From: Bacteroidales bacterium
GTDB taxonomy: Bacteria; Bacteroidota; Bacteroidia; Bacteroidales; F082
Reading direction: 5' to 3'
NCBI GenBank assembly: GCA_024710405.1
Contig: JANJUV010000007.1
Coordinates: 186,001-250,000, forward strand
DNA length: 64,000 nucleotides
Shown here: positions 1 to 8,144 of the stretch, piece after piece
How positions within the stretch are numbered: position 1 is the stretch's first letter
Layout: each line of letters opens with the position of its first letter
Notes under the pieces: model-generated
Seen by the model: only the letters and a program-made list of their open reading frames with translations
Told to the model about the DNA's origin: nothing
Databases searched by the model: none
Translations under genes and position numbers: made by a program

Positions 1-772
1 TATCATCTTTTCCACCGATAATGGCTCCGGCATGACCCATGGTGCGTCCTTTAGGTGCTGTTGCACCGGCAATGAAGCCAACTACAGGTTTCGTTCCATG
101 TTCTTTTATCCAATAAGCTGCCTCGGCTTCCATGCCACCGCCAATTTCACCAATCATGACAATTCCCTTGGTTTCAGGGTCACCCATTAGCAATTCAACA
201 GCATCTCTGGTTGTTGTTCCAATAATCGGATCACCGCCAATGCCGATGGCCGTGGTTTGGCCCAATTCAGCTTTGGTGAGCTGATCAACAGCCTCATAAG
301 TGAGTGTTCCTGAACGCGAAACAATACCTACCTTGCCCTTTTGGTGAATAAATCCGGGCATAATTCCCACTTTGGCTTCACCGGGTGTGATAACTCCCGG
401 GCAGTTGGGCCCGATGAGTCTCGATTGACGTCCTTTCAGGTATTCTTTTACACGAACCATATCAGAGGTTGGTATGCCTTCAGTTATACAAACAATGACT
501 TCAATTCCGGCATGAGCTGCTTCCATGATGGCATCGGCAGCAAAAGCAGGTGGAACAAAAATTACAGATACATCGGCACCTGTTGCTTTTACAGCATCAG
601 CAACCGTGTTGAAAACCGGTTTTCCAAGATGCTCAGTCCCTCCTTTTCCAGGGGTAACTCCGCCTACAACATTAGTGCCGTATTCAATCATCTGACCTGC
701 GTGAAAAGTGCCTTCGCTTCCGGTGAATCCCTGTACAATAACTTTTGAATGCTTGTTTACTAATACGCTCAT
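1..772 (-). CDS. sucD: Succinyl-CoA synthetase (ADP/GDP-forming) alpha subunit, 3' truncated by window edge
   Basis: The minus-strand reading frame starts at an ATG at 770-772 and runs off the window after 257 codons; the full family length is about 290 residues, so only the C-terminal end is missing. The N-terminus ([21 protein letters not shown]) is the CoA-binding Rossmann start of the family. Further on, GPNCPGVI, the [10 protein letters not shown] stretch and MIGEIGG are conserved landmarks. The enzyme interconverts succinyl-CoA and succinate in the TCA cycle with coupled nucleotide phosphorylation, working with SucB/SucC beta, which is not in the window. The phosphorylated His lies in or just past the visible end (GHAGAIIGG). 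A Bacteroidota -7 box lies 34 bases upstream, and the tRNA terminator separates it from upstream transcription. Confidence 0.96.
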   Translation of the reverse strand, partial: MSVLVNKHSKVIVQGFTGSEGTFHAGQMIEYGTNVVGGVTPGKGGTEHLGKPVFNTVADAVKATGADVSVIFVPPAFAADAIMEAAHAGIEVIVCITEGIPTSDMVRVKEYLKGRQSRLIGPNCPGVITPGEAKVGIMPGFIHQKGKVGIVSRSGTLTYEAVDQLTKAELGQTTAIGIGGDPIIGTTTRDAVELLMGDPETKGIVMIGEIGGGMEAEAAYWIKEHGTKPVVGFIAGATAPKGRTMGHAGAIIGGKDD

Positions 773-805
773 GGATGGGTATTTTAGTTATTTTTATTTA
801 TTGCC

Positions 806-813
806 CAAAATTA
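806..813 (-). promoter_or_regulatory. Candidate -7 box (TAATTTTG) for sucD
   Basis: On the minus strand TAATTTTG fits the Bacteroidota TAnnTTTG -7 consensus and lies 33 bases before the sucD ATG, downstream of the tRNA terminator. No TTG -33 element is seen at 19-21 bases upstream, so this rests on one box and position only. Confidence 0.4.
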
Positions 814-855
814 AAACCTTTTGGAGAATATTAATCACTATCCTGATGGTTTTGA

Positions 856-894
856 TAAAAAAAGAACCGTTGGCCTATTATTTAAGCCAACGGT
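856..894 (-). terminator. Rho-independent terminator of tRNA-Arg
   Basis: A perfect 9-bp inverted repeat (ACCGTTGGC at 866-874, GCCAACGGT at 886-894) with an 11-base loop is followed on the minus strand by a T-rich tail (complement of seven A at 857-863). It begins about 10 bases after the 3' end of the tRNA, so it should end the tRNA transcript and insulate sucD. Confidence 0.85.
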
Positions 895-903
895 CGGATT
901 GTG

Positions 904-977
904 TGAACCTGAAGGGACTCGAACCCCTAACCTTCTGATCCGTAGTCAGATGCTCTATCCAATTAAGCTACAGGTCC
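904..977 (-). tRNA. tRNA-Arg (anticodon ACG)
   Basis: The 74-base minus-strand sequence folds as a full cloverleaf: a 7-bp acceptor stem with one G-U pair (GGACCTG with CAGGTTC), a 4-bp D stem, a 5-bp anticodon stem TCTGA/TCAGA around loop CTACGGA, a 5-base variable loop and a T arm with TTCGAGT. The anticodon ACG reads Arg CGN codons, with A34 expected to be deaminated to inosine. Discriminator A is followed by CAC, so CCA is not encoded and must be added after transcription. Confidence 0.97.
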
Positions 978-992
978 ATGTTAACAGGAGTG

Positions 993-1000
993 CAAAATTA
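993..1000 (-). promoter_or_regulatory. Candidate -7 box (TAATTTTG) for tRNA-Arg
   Basis: TAATTTTG on the minus strand matches TAnnTTTG and lies 15 bases upstream of the tRNA 5' end, which would give a short 5' leader for RNase P. No -33 TTG is found at the usual spacing. Confidence 0.45.
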
Positions 1001-1169
1001 ATATAATTCTCTTAAAAATGTTATAAGAATCCAATAAATATTGAGTCAATCAAAAAAAAACATGTTCCGTACCAATTTCTTGCATGACTATACAACACGC
1101 TAACTGGGCTGATTCATAATGAGATCTGTAAAGAAATCTAGGAAGTCCAAGGAATGATGTACCTACGAT

Positions 1170-1379
1170 TTAATTTAAGATGACTTCACAGGGAGAGCAG
1201 AACCTTGTTCTCACTGATTTCATTGAGGCAGCAAATCCAATGATTTTCTTACGGATAAACTCGTCAGGATTTACTGATTTCATTTCATCAGCGAAAAAAC
1301 TGGTAATTTCTTTCTCCAGTTCTTGCTGAAACTGATCTGAAAATGAAGGAATGTTGTTGAAAGTAAAGGTTTTTTTCAT
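1170..1379 (-). CDS. Small conserved-looking protein of unknown function downstream of ECF sigma factor
   Basis: A 69-codon frame on the same strand as, and about 100 bases after, the ECF sigma gene. I chose the ATG at 1377-1379 (MKKTFTFNNIPSF) over a start 22 codons upstream because the added residues look non-coding. The product is soluble and rich in charged residues, with a likely helical centre (FQQELEKEITSFFADEM) and a C-terminus FCSPCEVILN holding two Cys spaced CxxC. No signal peptide or membrane segment is visible. Short proteins of this style are often found next to sigma factors in Bacteroidota, so a link is plausible but inferred. No function is assigned. A competing frame at 1288-1476 has poorer composition. 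Confidence 0.55.
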   Translation of the reverse strand: MKKTFTFNNIPSFSDQFQQELEKEITSFFADEMKSVNPDEFIRKKIIGFAASMKSVRTRFCSPCEVILN

Positions 1380-1480
1380 GCAGGTTGTTTTTGTGAGCAT
1401 TTGCTCCAATAACGCTGCATAAGTTGTGATTCGTATACAACACAAAAACTTTTTCTACATGATTGACAAAAGGCAAGTTT

Positions 1481-2068
1481 CTACACAGATAGAATCAAAT
1501 TTTTCTCTTTCGCCATTTTACGCATATTGATCAGGGCATAACGCATGCGTCCGAGAGCAGTGTTGATGCTGACTCCTGTTGTTTCTGCGATTTCTTTAAA
1601 ACTCATTTCGGCATAGAGTCGCAGATAAAGCACTTCGCGCTGTTCTTCGGGAAGGAATCCGATCATTTTGCGGAGGTCTTCGTGGATTTGCTCTGTGATT
1701 AGTCTTTCTTCGATTGAAGGACCTGCATGATTCGTCTGCCGGACAACGCTTATATCGTCAAATTGCGAATCAACTGTCGGAAGCCGTTTCGATTTGCGGA
1801 AGTGATCAATAATAAGGTTGTGCGCTATGCGCATTGCCCATTGTATGAATTTGCCTTCTTCCTTGTAAGCTCCGCTGTTCAGTGTACGGATGATTTTCAT
1901 GAACGTATCCTGAAAAAGATCATCTGCCAGTTGTTTGTCCTTGACCAGCATTAAGATGTACGAATACACCCTACCCTGGTGGCGGTTCAGCAAAATCTCG
2001 AAGCTATTGTGATTTCCATTCAGGTAACTGCTGACAAGTTCCTGATCGCTGACTTGAATTGCGCTCAT
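1481..2068 (-). CDS. ECF-type RNA polymerase sigma factor (RpoE-like)
   Basis: The 195-residue protein has the two domains of group 4 sigma factors. Region 2 covers about residues 25-95, with the core-binding helix DDLFQDTFMKII at 49-60 and a -10 recognition helix WAMRIAHNLIIDHFRKSKR at 77-95. Region 4 covers about 130-185, with a helix-turn-helix (FKEIAETTGVSINTALGRMRYAL). It directs RNA polymerase to a special promoter set. The ATG at 2066-2068 is preceded by an AAAAAGGAG Shine-Dalgarno, unusual for this genome, and by a promoter with both boxes about 105 bases upstream. No anti-sigma gene is adjacent; the neighbours are the small gene downstream and the divergent uvrA. Its regulon cannot be told from the sequence. 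Confidence 0.93.
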   Translation of the reverse strand: MSAIQVSDQELVSSYLNGNHNSFEILLNRHQGRVYSYILMLVKDKQLADDLFQDTFMKIIRTLNSGAYKEEGKFIQWAMRIAHNLIIDHFRKSKRLPTVDSQFDDISVVRQTNHAGPSIEERLITEQIHEDLRKMIGFLPEEQREVLYLRLYAEMSFKEIAETTGVSINTALGRMRYALINMRKMAKEKNLILSV

Positions 2069-2171
2069 AGAGGCTCCTTTTTAATAATTTAGGTTAAAAA
2101 GGTAAAGTCAGATCGATAGGTTTCCTCCTGAATGATTAAATAATGACTACTTAAACTCGTATTTCAGAGGG

Positions 2172-2201
2172 CAAATATAGGCATGAAAAACAAAAAAGCA
2201 A
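2172..2201 (-). promoter_or_regulatory. Promoter of the ECF sigma gene (TTG-N19-TATATTTG)
   Basis: On the minus strand a TTG at 2199-2201 and TATATTTG at 2172-2179 are spaced by 19 bases, matching the Bacteroidota housekeeping promoter. The start site would fall around 2165, giving a leader of about 95 bases before the sigma ATG. It lies in the 176-base gap shared with divergent uvrA. Confidence 0.75.
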
Positions 2202-2244
2202 TATTTATTGGTAATTTCGCCAAAATTTTTTTTCACCACTACAC

Positions 2245-5067
2245 ATGCAATCTAATAACCGTATAAGGTTTATCTCCATTATCGGTGCAAGGGTAAACAA
2301 TCTAAAGAACCTGACTGTTAATATTCCGCACAACAAACTGGTTGTGATTACGGGGCTTTCCGGTTCCGGAAAATCGTCTCTTGCGTTCGACACCTTGTAT
2401 GCCGAAGGCCAGCGACGTTATGTTGAAAGTCTGAGTGCTTATGCCCGTCAGTTTCTGGGCAGAATGAACAAACCGGATGCGGACCAGATCACAGGATTGT
2501 CGCCTGCCATTGCGATCGAACAAAAAGTTAATACACGAAACCCCCGCTCGACGGTTGGAACCAGCACTGAAATTTATGAGTATCTGAAACTTCTTTTTGC
2601 TCGTGTTGGCAGAACGATTTCACCGGTTTCTGGTTCAGAGGTCAAAAGAAACCAGGTTTCCGATGTTGTGGATTATGCTATGGCCTTGCCCGATGAAACA
2701 ACCATGATGGTGCTTGCAGAGATCAACCTGAATAATGGCCGGTCTCCTGTGGACCAGCTGACGGTGCTGTTGCAGCAGGGGTTTAACCGGGTGATGACAG
2801 ATGATACAGTGCAAAGAATAGAGGAATTACTGAACACAAAAAAACCACTAAAAGTAACTGTTCTCAAAATCGTCATCGACAGACTCAGAATGAACAAAGA
2901 AAGCGACGATCTGGCTCCACGGCTGGCCGACTCTGTGCAGACTGCATTTTATGAAGGACATGGCAATTGTGAACTACTGGTTACTGAACCTGGTGGAAAT
3001 GTTTTTTCGCGAAGATTTTCCAGCAGGTTTGAAGCCGACGGCATCAGCTTCGAAGAACCTTCGGTAAATATGTTCACCTTTAATAATCCATACGGAGCTT
3101 GTCGCACCTGCGAAGGATTTGGCTCAGTCATCGGAATCGATCCAGACCTTGTTATACCCAACAAAGCACTATCTGTTTATGAAGGAGCTGTGGTTTGCTG
3201 GAAAGGCGAAAAAATGGGTGAATGGAAAGATACTTTGGTAATGAATGCTGATAGATTCGGTTTTCCTATTCACAAGCCTTACTATCTATTAAGTGACGAA
3301 CAAAAGGAATTGCTTTGGACAGGTAATCAATATTTCGCTGGTCTGGATGAGTTTTTTAGAGTGATTGAAGAGCAAACCTACAAGATACAGTACAGGGTAA
3401 TGCTCTCTCGTTACCGGGGAAAAACAGTTTGTCCGGATTGCCGCGGAACAAGGCTCAGAAAAGATGCAGGCTATGTGAAGGTTGCCGGAAAATCAATCTC
3501 CGAATTAGTTTTGCTGCCCATTGAAAAATTATTGCCGTTCTTTGAAACGATCGAACTGACTGCTTCAGACCAAAAAATCGCAGATCGATTACTGAAAGAA
3601 ATCACCTCAAGGCTTGGCTTTCTGCTCGATGTTGGCCTTGGTTACTTAACGCTCAACCGATTGTCCAACACTCTGTCGGGCGGCGAATCGCAGCGCATCA
3701 ACCTTGCTACGGCATTGGGAAGCAGTCTGGTTGGCTCAACTTATATCCTGGATGAACCCAGCATCGGACTTCACTCCAGAGACACTCAGCGTTTGATTAG
3801 TATTTTATTGAAATTAAGGGATATAGGAAACACCGTGCTCGTTGTAGAGCATGATGAAGAAATCATACGTGCAGCAGATCAGATTATTGATATTGGCCCG
3901 CTGGCAGGCAGCCATGGAGGCGAATTGGTGTTTCAGGGAAATTTCGAAGAGATTCTGCGTTCAGATCAAAGTCTGACAGGTGCTTACCTTAGCGGAAGGT
4001 TGTCGATTCCTGTACCACCGTTACGACGAAAATGGCGCGACTTTGTTGAGGTGACCGGTGCATCGGAGAACAACCTTAAGAATATCAATGTGGTATTTCC
4101 TCTGAGGATACTCACTGTTGTCACCGGCGTGAGCGGCTCAGGCAAATCAACACTTGTCAGGGGTATTTTGTTTCCTGCATTGAAACGAAGACTTGGCGGA
4201 CACTCAGATAAAACGGGGCGTTTTGGCGAGGTGCGCGGTGAGCTTGGCCAAATTGGCGGTGTTGAACTCATTGACCAAAACCCCATCGGGAGATCAACCC
4301 GTTCCAATCCTGCAACTTATGTTAAGGCATATGATGACATCAGACAAGTGTTCTCGGAACAAAAACTTGCAAAATCCCGCGGTTATAAACCCGGCTATTT
4401 TTCCTTCAATGTACCCGGTGGCCGTTGCGATCAATGCGAAGGCGAAGGTGTAGTTAAGATTGAAATGCAGTTTATGGCCGACGTGTATCTTGAATGCGAT
4501 CAATGTAAGGGTAAAAGGTTTAAGGAAGAGGTACTTGACATTAAGTTTCATAACAACAGCATCACAGATATTCTATCCATGACCATCGATGATGCACTGA
4601 CTTTTTTTGGTGAGCACAGTCATGGAAGCTCTGTTTGCCAAAGAATACGGAATAAGTTACAGCCTTTGCAGGATGTAGGTCTTGGTTATCTTAAACTTGG
4701 CCAGTCGTCGAGCACGCTCAGCGGAGGCGAGGCACAAAGAATCAAACTTGCCTTTTTTCTGACAAAAGGCCATGTTGAAAAACCAACTCTGTTTATTTTT
4801 GATGAGCCGACAACCGGACTTCACTTTCATGATATCCTTAAACTTACCGAAGCCCTGAATGCCCTTATTGAACATGGACATTCAGTGATTGTTATTGAGC
4901 ACAATCCTGAAGTTATTAAATCAGCAGACTGGATTATTGATTTAGGTCCTGAAGGTGGTGAAAAAGGCGGGCAAATTCAATTTGAAGGAACTCCGGAAGA
5001 AATAGTCAGACAGAGTCAATCGCATACAGCTATGGCGCTTAGAGCCAAGATTCCACTACGTTCCTGA
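2245..5067 (+). CDS. uvrA: UvrABC system protein A, excision nuclease ATPase
   Basis: This 940-residue protein has the full UvrA layout: Walker A GLSGSGKS at 37-44, zinc-binding CxxC pairs at C286/C289 and C396/C399, first ABC signature [12 protein letters not shown] near 478, second Walker A GVSGSGKS near 627-634, a second zinc module with CxxC pairs at C728/C731 and C751/C754, and second signature [12 protein letters not shown] near 824. It finds bulky DNA lesions and loads UvrB, which is also in this window at 53 kb but in a separate transcription unit. Length and both zinc modules fit a standard UvrA1 rather than a short UvrA2. The ATG at 2245 is the only good start; the gene is divergent from the ECF sigma gene. 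Confidence 0.98.
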   Translation: MQSNNRIRFISIIGARVNNLKNLTVNIPHNKLVVITGLSGSGKSSLAFDTLYAEGQRRYVESLSAYARQFLGRMNKPDADQITGLSPAIAIEQKVNTRNPRSTVGTSTEIYEYLKLLFARVGRTISPVSGSEVKRNQVSDVVDYAMALPDETTMMVLAEINLNNGRSPVDQLTVLLQQGFNRVMTDDTVQRIEELLNTKKPLKVTVLKIVIDRLRMNKESDDLAPRLADSVQTAFYEGHGNCELLVTEPGGNVFSRRFSSRFEADGISFEEPSVNMFTFNNPYGACRTCEGFGSVIGIDPDLVIPNKALSVYEGAVVCWKGEKMGEWKDTLVMNADRFGFPIHKPYYLLSDEQKELLWTGNQYFAGLDEFFRVIEEQTYKIQYRVMLSRYRGKTVCPDCRGTRLRKDAGYVKVAGKSISELVLLPIEKLLPFFETIELTASDQKIADRLLKEITSRLGFLLDVGLGYLTLNRLSNTLSGGESQRINLATALGSSLVGSTYILDEPSIGLHSRDTQRLISILLKLRDIGNTVLVVEHDEEIIRAADQIIDIGPLAGSHGGELVFQGNFEEILRSDQSLTGAYLSGRLSIPVPPLRRKWRDFVEVTGASENNLKNINVVFPLRILTVVTGVSGSGKSTLVRGILFPALKRRLGGHSDKTGRFGEVRGELGQIGGVELIDQNPIGRSTRSNPATYVKAYDDIRQVFSEQKLAKSRGYKPGYFSFNVPGGRCDQCEGEGVVKIEMQFMADVYLECDQCKGKRFKEEVLDIKFHNNSITDILSMTIDDALTFFGEHSHGSSVCQRIRNKLQPLQDVGLGYLKLGQSSSTLSGGEAQRIKLAFFLTKGHVEKPTLFIFDEPTTGLHFHDILKLTEALNALIEHGHSVIVIEHNPEVIKSADWIIDLGPEGGEKGGQIQFEGTPEEIVRQSQSHTAMALRAKIPLRS

Positions 5068-5137
5068 TCTGACTACAGGTTTGGCTAATTTGCCTATTTT
5101 TGCCAGAAATCCTATTGTTAACCCAAAATCTAATCAT

Positions 5138-6265
5138 ATGTTTAAAAATCTTAGTATAGTTATCTTTATTCTGGCACTGTCAGTTTCATGCCAGTACGCC
5201 AACAAGAATCAGCATGAAGGCCACAGTCATGAACATGATTCAGACCAAAAGCATGATTATTCAGGAATAGTTCATTATGAGCAGGAGGCTCATCTGACGA
5301 ATGTGAAGCAACTCACTTTTGGTGGAGATAATGCCGAGGCATATTTTAGTTTTAACAATGAAATGATAGTTTTTCAGTCTAATAACCCAGGGTGGTCACT
5401 GGAATGCGATCAGATTTTTTATACCAGGCTCGACAGTGCCAATATGGGTGAAGAGATCCCTCAAATGATCAGCACCGGACTCGGCCGCACCACTTGTTCC
5501 TATTTCATGCCGGGTGACACGACCATTCTTTTTGCTTCAACGCATATGGGTGATGGTAGTTGTCCGCATGTGCCCGATCCGCGTGAAGACGGCAAATACG
5601 TTTGGCCAATCTATGCCGATTACAATATTTTTGTTTCTGACCTCAAGGGTAAAATTATTGATACCTTAACCAACCGTCAAGGTTATGATGCCGAGGCAAC
5701 CGTTTCGCCAAGGGGTGATAAAATTGTCTTTACTTCGGACAGAACAGGCGATCTTGAACTTTTTGTGATGGATATTGATGGAAGCAATGTTAAACAGATC
5801 ACCAGCGGACTTGGATATGACGGCGGAGCGTTTTTCTCGCCCGATGGTTCAAAATTGGTTTTCAGGGCTTCAAGGCCAACAACCACTGAAGAACAAAATG
5901 ATTATAAGGAACTTCTTAAACAAGGCTTAGTTACGCCAACCAATATGGAAATTTTTGTGTGTGATGCCGACGGATCGAATCTGGTTCAGGTAACCAACTT
6001 AGGCAAGGCCAATTGGGCGCCATATTTTCATCCCTCAGGCGAGAAAATCGTGTTCAGCTCAAATCACCATTCAGACAGAGGATTTCAGTTCAATATTTTT
6101 ATGATCAACCTTGACGGAACCGGCCTCAAACAGATTACCTTCGACAAAACTTTTGACGCCTTCCCGATGTTTTCGTTCGATGGAAAAAAACTGATATTTT
6201 CGAGCAACAGAAACAACGGTGGCACGCGTGACACCAATCTGTTTATAGCGGATTGGGTTGAATAA
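5138..6265 (+). CDS. PD40/TolB-like beta-propeller lipoprotein with His-rich N-terminus
   Basis: I chose the ATG at 5138, which starts a signal peptide with lipobox LSVSC (Cys18); an in-frame ATG at 5081 would put 19 odd residues before it. The mature protein (about 358 residues) opens with a His/Asp-rich stretch (HEGHSHEHDSDQKHD), then has repeated WD40-like PD40 strands such as SPRGDKIVFTSDRTGDLELF, SPDGSKLVFRASR, HPSGEKIVFSSNHH and SFDGKKLIFSSNRN. Such propellers are binding scaffolds, as in TolB, and no enzymatic motif is seen. It should be membrane-anchored facing the periplasm or outer surface. The His stretch could bind Zn, Ni or Cu. It begins 70 bases after uvrA, with a TATTTTTG -7-like box at 5095-5102. 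Confidence 0.85.
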   Translation: MFKNLSIVIFILALSVSCQYANKNQHEGHSHEHDSDQKHDYSGIVHYEQEAHLTNVKQLTFGGDNAEAYFSFNNEMIVFQSNNPGWSLECDQIFYTRLDSANMGEEIPQMISTGLGRTTCSYFMPGDTTILFASTHMGDGSCPHVPDPREDGKYVWPIYADYNIFVSDLKGKIIDTLTNRQGYDAEATVSPRGDKIVFTSDRTGDLELFVMDIDGSNVKQITSGLGYDGGAFFSPDGSKLVFRASRPTTTEEQNDYKELLKQGLVTPTNMEIFVCDADGSNLVQVTNLGKANWAPYFHPSGEKIVFSSNHHSDRGFQFNIFMINLDGTGLKQITFDKTFDAFPMFSFDGKKLIFSSNRNNGGTRDTNLFIADWVE

Positions 6266-6279
6266 ATCATTGTTTTAAA

Positions 6280-6828
6280 ATGCACTGCATGCTGACAAAC
6301 AGTGTCCACCAAAAGGTTTTCAACCTGCTAAACGATCTCAATATTGGTTATGAGGTTGTCTATCACCCTCCGGCACCAACGATTGAAGAAGCAATGAAAT
6401 ACTGGAAGGATCTGGATGCAGTGCATTGCAAAAACCTGTTTTTCAGGAATCACAAGGGGAACAAGCATTATCTGGTTGTTTTCCACTGTTTACAGCAACT
6501 GAACATACATGATCTGGAACAGCGTCTGAAACAAGGAAAGTTGAGTTTTGCTTCCCCCGAGCGAATGAGAAAGTATCTCGGTGTCGGGCCGGGTAGTGTT
6601 TCTCCCTTTGGATTGATCAATGATGCTGCTAATCATGTGCATGTGTTTATCGACGTTGAACTCCTCAAAGCCCGGAGAGTGAGTTTTCATCCAAATGACA
6701 ATACTGCCAGCCTGAGTATTATGGTGGATGATTTTCGCAGGTATTTGGAATTTACAGGAAATTCATTTGAATTTCTGGAATTATATGATTCCACCAACAC
6801 ATTTCGCTCAGGTAACAGTAAAATGTAA
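6280..6828 (+). CDS. PrdX/ProXp-ala-like prolyl-tRNA editing deacylase
   Basis: The 182-residue protein belongs to the YbaK/INS editing superfamily. The conserved stretches are KNLFFRNHKG near residues 46-55, HYLVVF, LSFASPERMRKYLGVGPGSVSPFGL around 89-113, and HVFIDVELL. The GVGPGSVSPFG motif marks freestanding PrdX/ProXp-ala proteins, which hydrolyse Ala mischarged on tRNA-Pro. The family usually ends near residue 165, so this one has a short extra C-terminal tail. Two in-frame ATGs (6280 and 6289) are close; I list the first. It lies 14 bases after the PD40 lipoprotein gene and may share its transcript, though no functional link is evident. Confidence 0.88.
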   Translation: MHCMLTNSVHQKVFNLLNDLNIGYEVVYHPPAPTIEEAMKYWKDLDAVHCKNLFFRNHKGNKHYLVVFHCLQQLNIHDLEQRLKQGKLSFASPERMRKYLGVGPGSVSPFGLINDAANHVHVFIDVELLKARRVSFHPNDNTASLSIMVDDFRRYLEFTGNSFEFLELYDSTNTFRSGNSKM

Positions 6829-6867
6829 AACTCACAATAACAACACGTTGTCCTTAACAAATGAGCA

Positions 6868-8136
6868 ATGAACAATAAGGAAAAGCTAACCATTGATATA
6901 CGTTCCGAAATCGGGAATCTGGAACATGTGATCATTCACACGCCCGGCCCCGAGGTGGAGAACATGACACCTGAAAATGCCGCGCGTGCCTTGTACAGCG
7001 ACATCCTTAATCTGAGTGTTGCACTACCTGAATATAATGAGTTCAAAGGCATACTTAACTTATTTGCAAAGGTCTATGATGTAAAAGACCTGCTTGTCGA
7101 CATTTTGAAAACTGAAAAGGTAAAAACGAGCATAGTCAGTCGTATTTGCAAAAGCGAATCTGTAGATGATATCTGTAAGATTATTTCAGGATACAGCAAC
7201 GAAACGCTTGCTGCACAGCTTATTGAAGGCGTTGAAATGAGAAAGGACACCCTAACGAAATACCTTGACAACGAAAGATTTTCGCTTCATCCCCTGCCCA
7301 ATTTCTTTTTTACCCGGGATGCATCATTCAGTATGCGCGACAGGGTCATTATCAGCCAGATGGCCAGTAAGGTGCGCGAGCGCGAAAGCATTATTATGGA
7401 AGCCATTTTCGATTATCATCCCATTTTCTCTACACAAACTGTAAACCCTGTAAAAACCTGGGACCGTTCAGGAAAAGCAAGTATTGAAGGTGGCGATGTG
7501 CTTATTGCCCGCGAAGATGTTTTTATGTCGGGTATAAGCGCCCGAACAACAAGCCAGGGAATTGATGCCCTGCTCGAATACCTGAAAACACTTCCGGGAA
7601 CCAAACACCTCATCCTTCAGGAACTCCCCTACCAGCCCGAATCATTTATTCACCTGGATATGGTGTTCACTTTTCTCGACAGGGACAAATGCATGATCTT
7701 TGAACCACTGATCATGAGCTCAAGCAGGCATCTGACCATACATATTATCGTGGAGGACAACAAGGTAGCTTCAATCATGGAGGAAAATAATATTCTGGAA
7801 GCTTTGAAGAAAATTGGCATTGATCTGGAACCAGTTGTTTGTGGTAAAGAAGATGACATCTATATCATGGAACGCGAACAATGGCAGAGCGGCGCCAATT
7901 TTTTTGCTCTGGCACCGGGTAAGGTAATCGGTTACGGGCGTAATGTTCACACCATGGAAAACCTGAACAGACATGGATTTGAGATTATCAAAGCAAGGGA
8001 TATTCTTAAAAACAAGATAGACATTCAATCTTACGACAAATTCGTGGTAACCATCGAAGGAGATGAACTTTCTAGAGGTGGTGGTGGGGCACGGTGTATG
8101 ACAATGCCATTAAAGCGTAAGGAAGTAAACTGGTAA
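6868..8136 (+). CDS. arcA: Arginine deiminase
   Basis: The 422-residue enzyme hydrolyses L-arginine to citrulline and ammonia, the first step of the ADI pathway. Family motifs are present: GNLEHVIIHTPGPE at the N-terminus, FTRD at 148-151, EGGDV from residue 207, and the catalytic Cys in GGGGARCMTMPL at about C410. The length is typical. No arcB (ornithine carbamoyltransferase), arcC (carbamate kinase) or arginine/ornithine antiporter adjoins it, so here it is an orphan ADI gene and ATP generation through the pathway cannot be claimed from the context. The ATG at 6868 follows a decoy ATG at 6861 that stops after five codons. The cyclase gene follows after 8 bases. Confidence 0.95.
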   Translation: MNNKEKLTIDIRSEIGNLEHVIIHTPGPEVENMTPENAARALYSDILNLSVALPEYNEFKGILNLFAKVYDVKDLLVDILKTEKVKTSIVSRICKSESVDDICKIISGYSNETLAAQLIEGVEMRKDTLTKYLDNERFSLHPLPNFFFTRDASFSMRDRVIISQMASKVRERESIIMEAIFDYHPIFSTQTVNPVKTWDRSGKASIEGGDVLIAREDVFMSGISARTTSQGIDALLEYLKTLPGTKHLILQELPYQPESFIHLDMVFTFLDRDKCMIFEPLIMSSSRHLTIHIIVEDNKVASIMEENNILEALKKIGIDLEPVVCGKEDDIYIMEREQWQSGANFFALAPGKVIGYGRNVHTMENLNRHGFEIIKARDILKNKIDIQSYDKFVVTIEGDELSRGGGGARCMTMPLKRKEVNW

Positions 8137-8144
8137 CCCACTTC

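Noticed and set aside
341-748. Plus-strand frame opposite sucD
   Set aside because: The minus-strand frame codes for sucD with clear family motifs; the plus-strand product has no domain and poor composition.
821-1006. Plus-strand short frame covering the tRNA region
   Set aside because: It reads through the reverse complement of tRNA-Arg and its terminator; not coding.
1288-1476. 62-codon minus frame overlapping the small gene after the sigma factor
   Set aside because: Composition poor and no start context; the 69-codon frame at 1170-1379 is more protein-like.
2212-2219. TAATTTCG as uvrA promoter -7 box
   Set aside because: One mismatch in the box and no TTG at correct distance; not strong enough to list as a feature.
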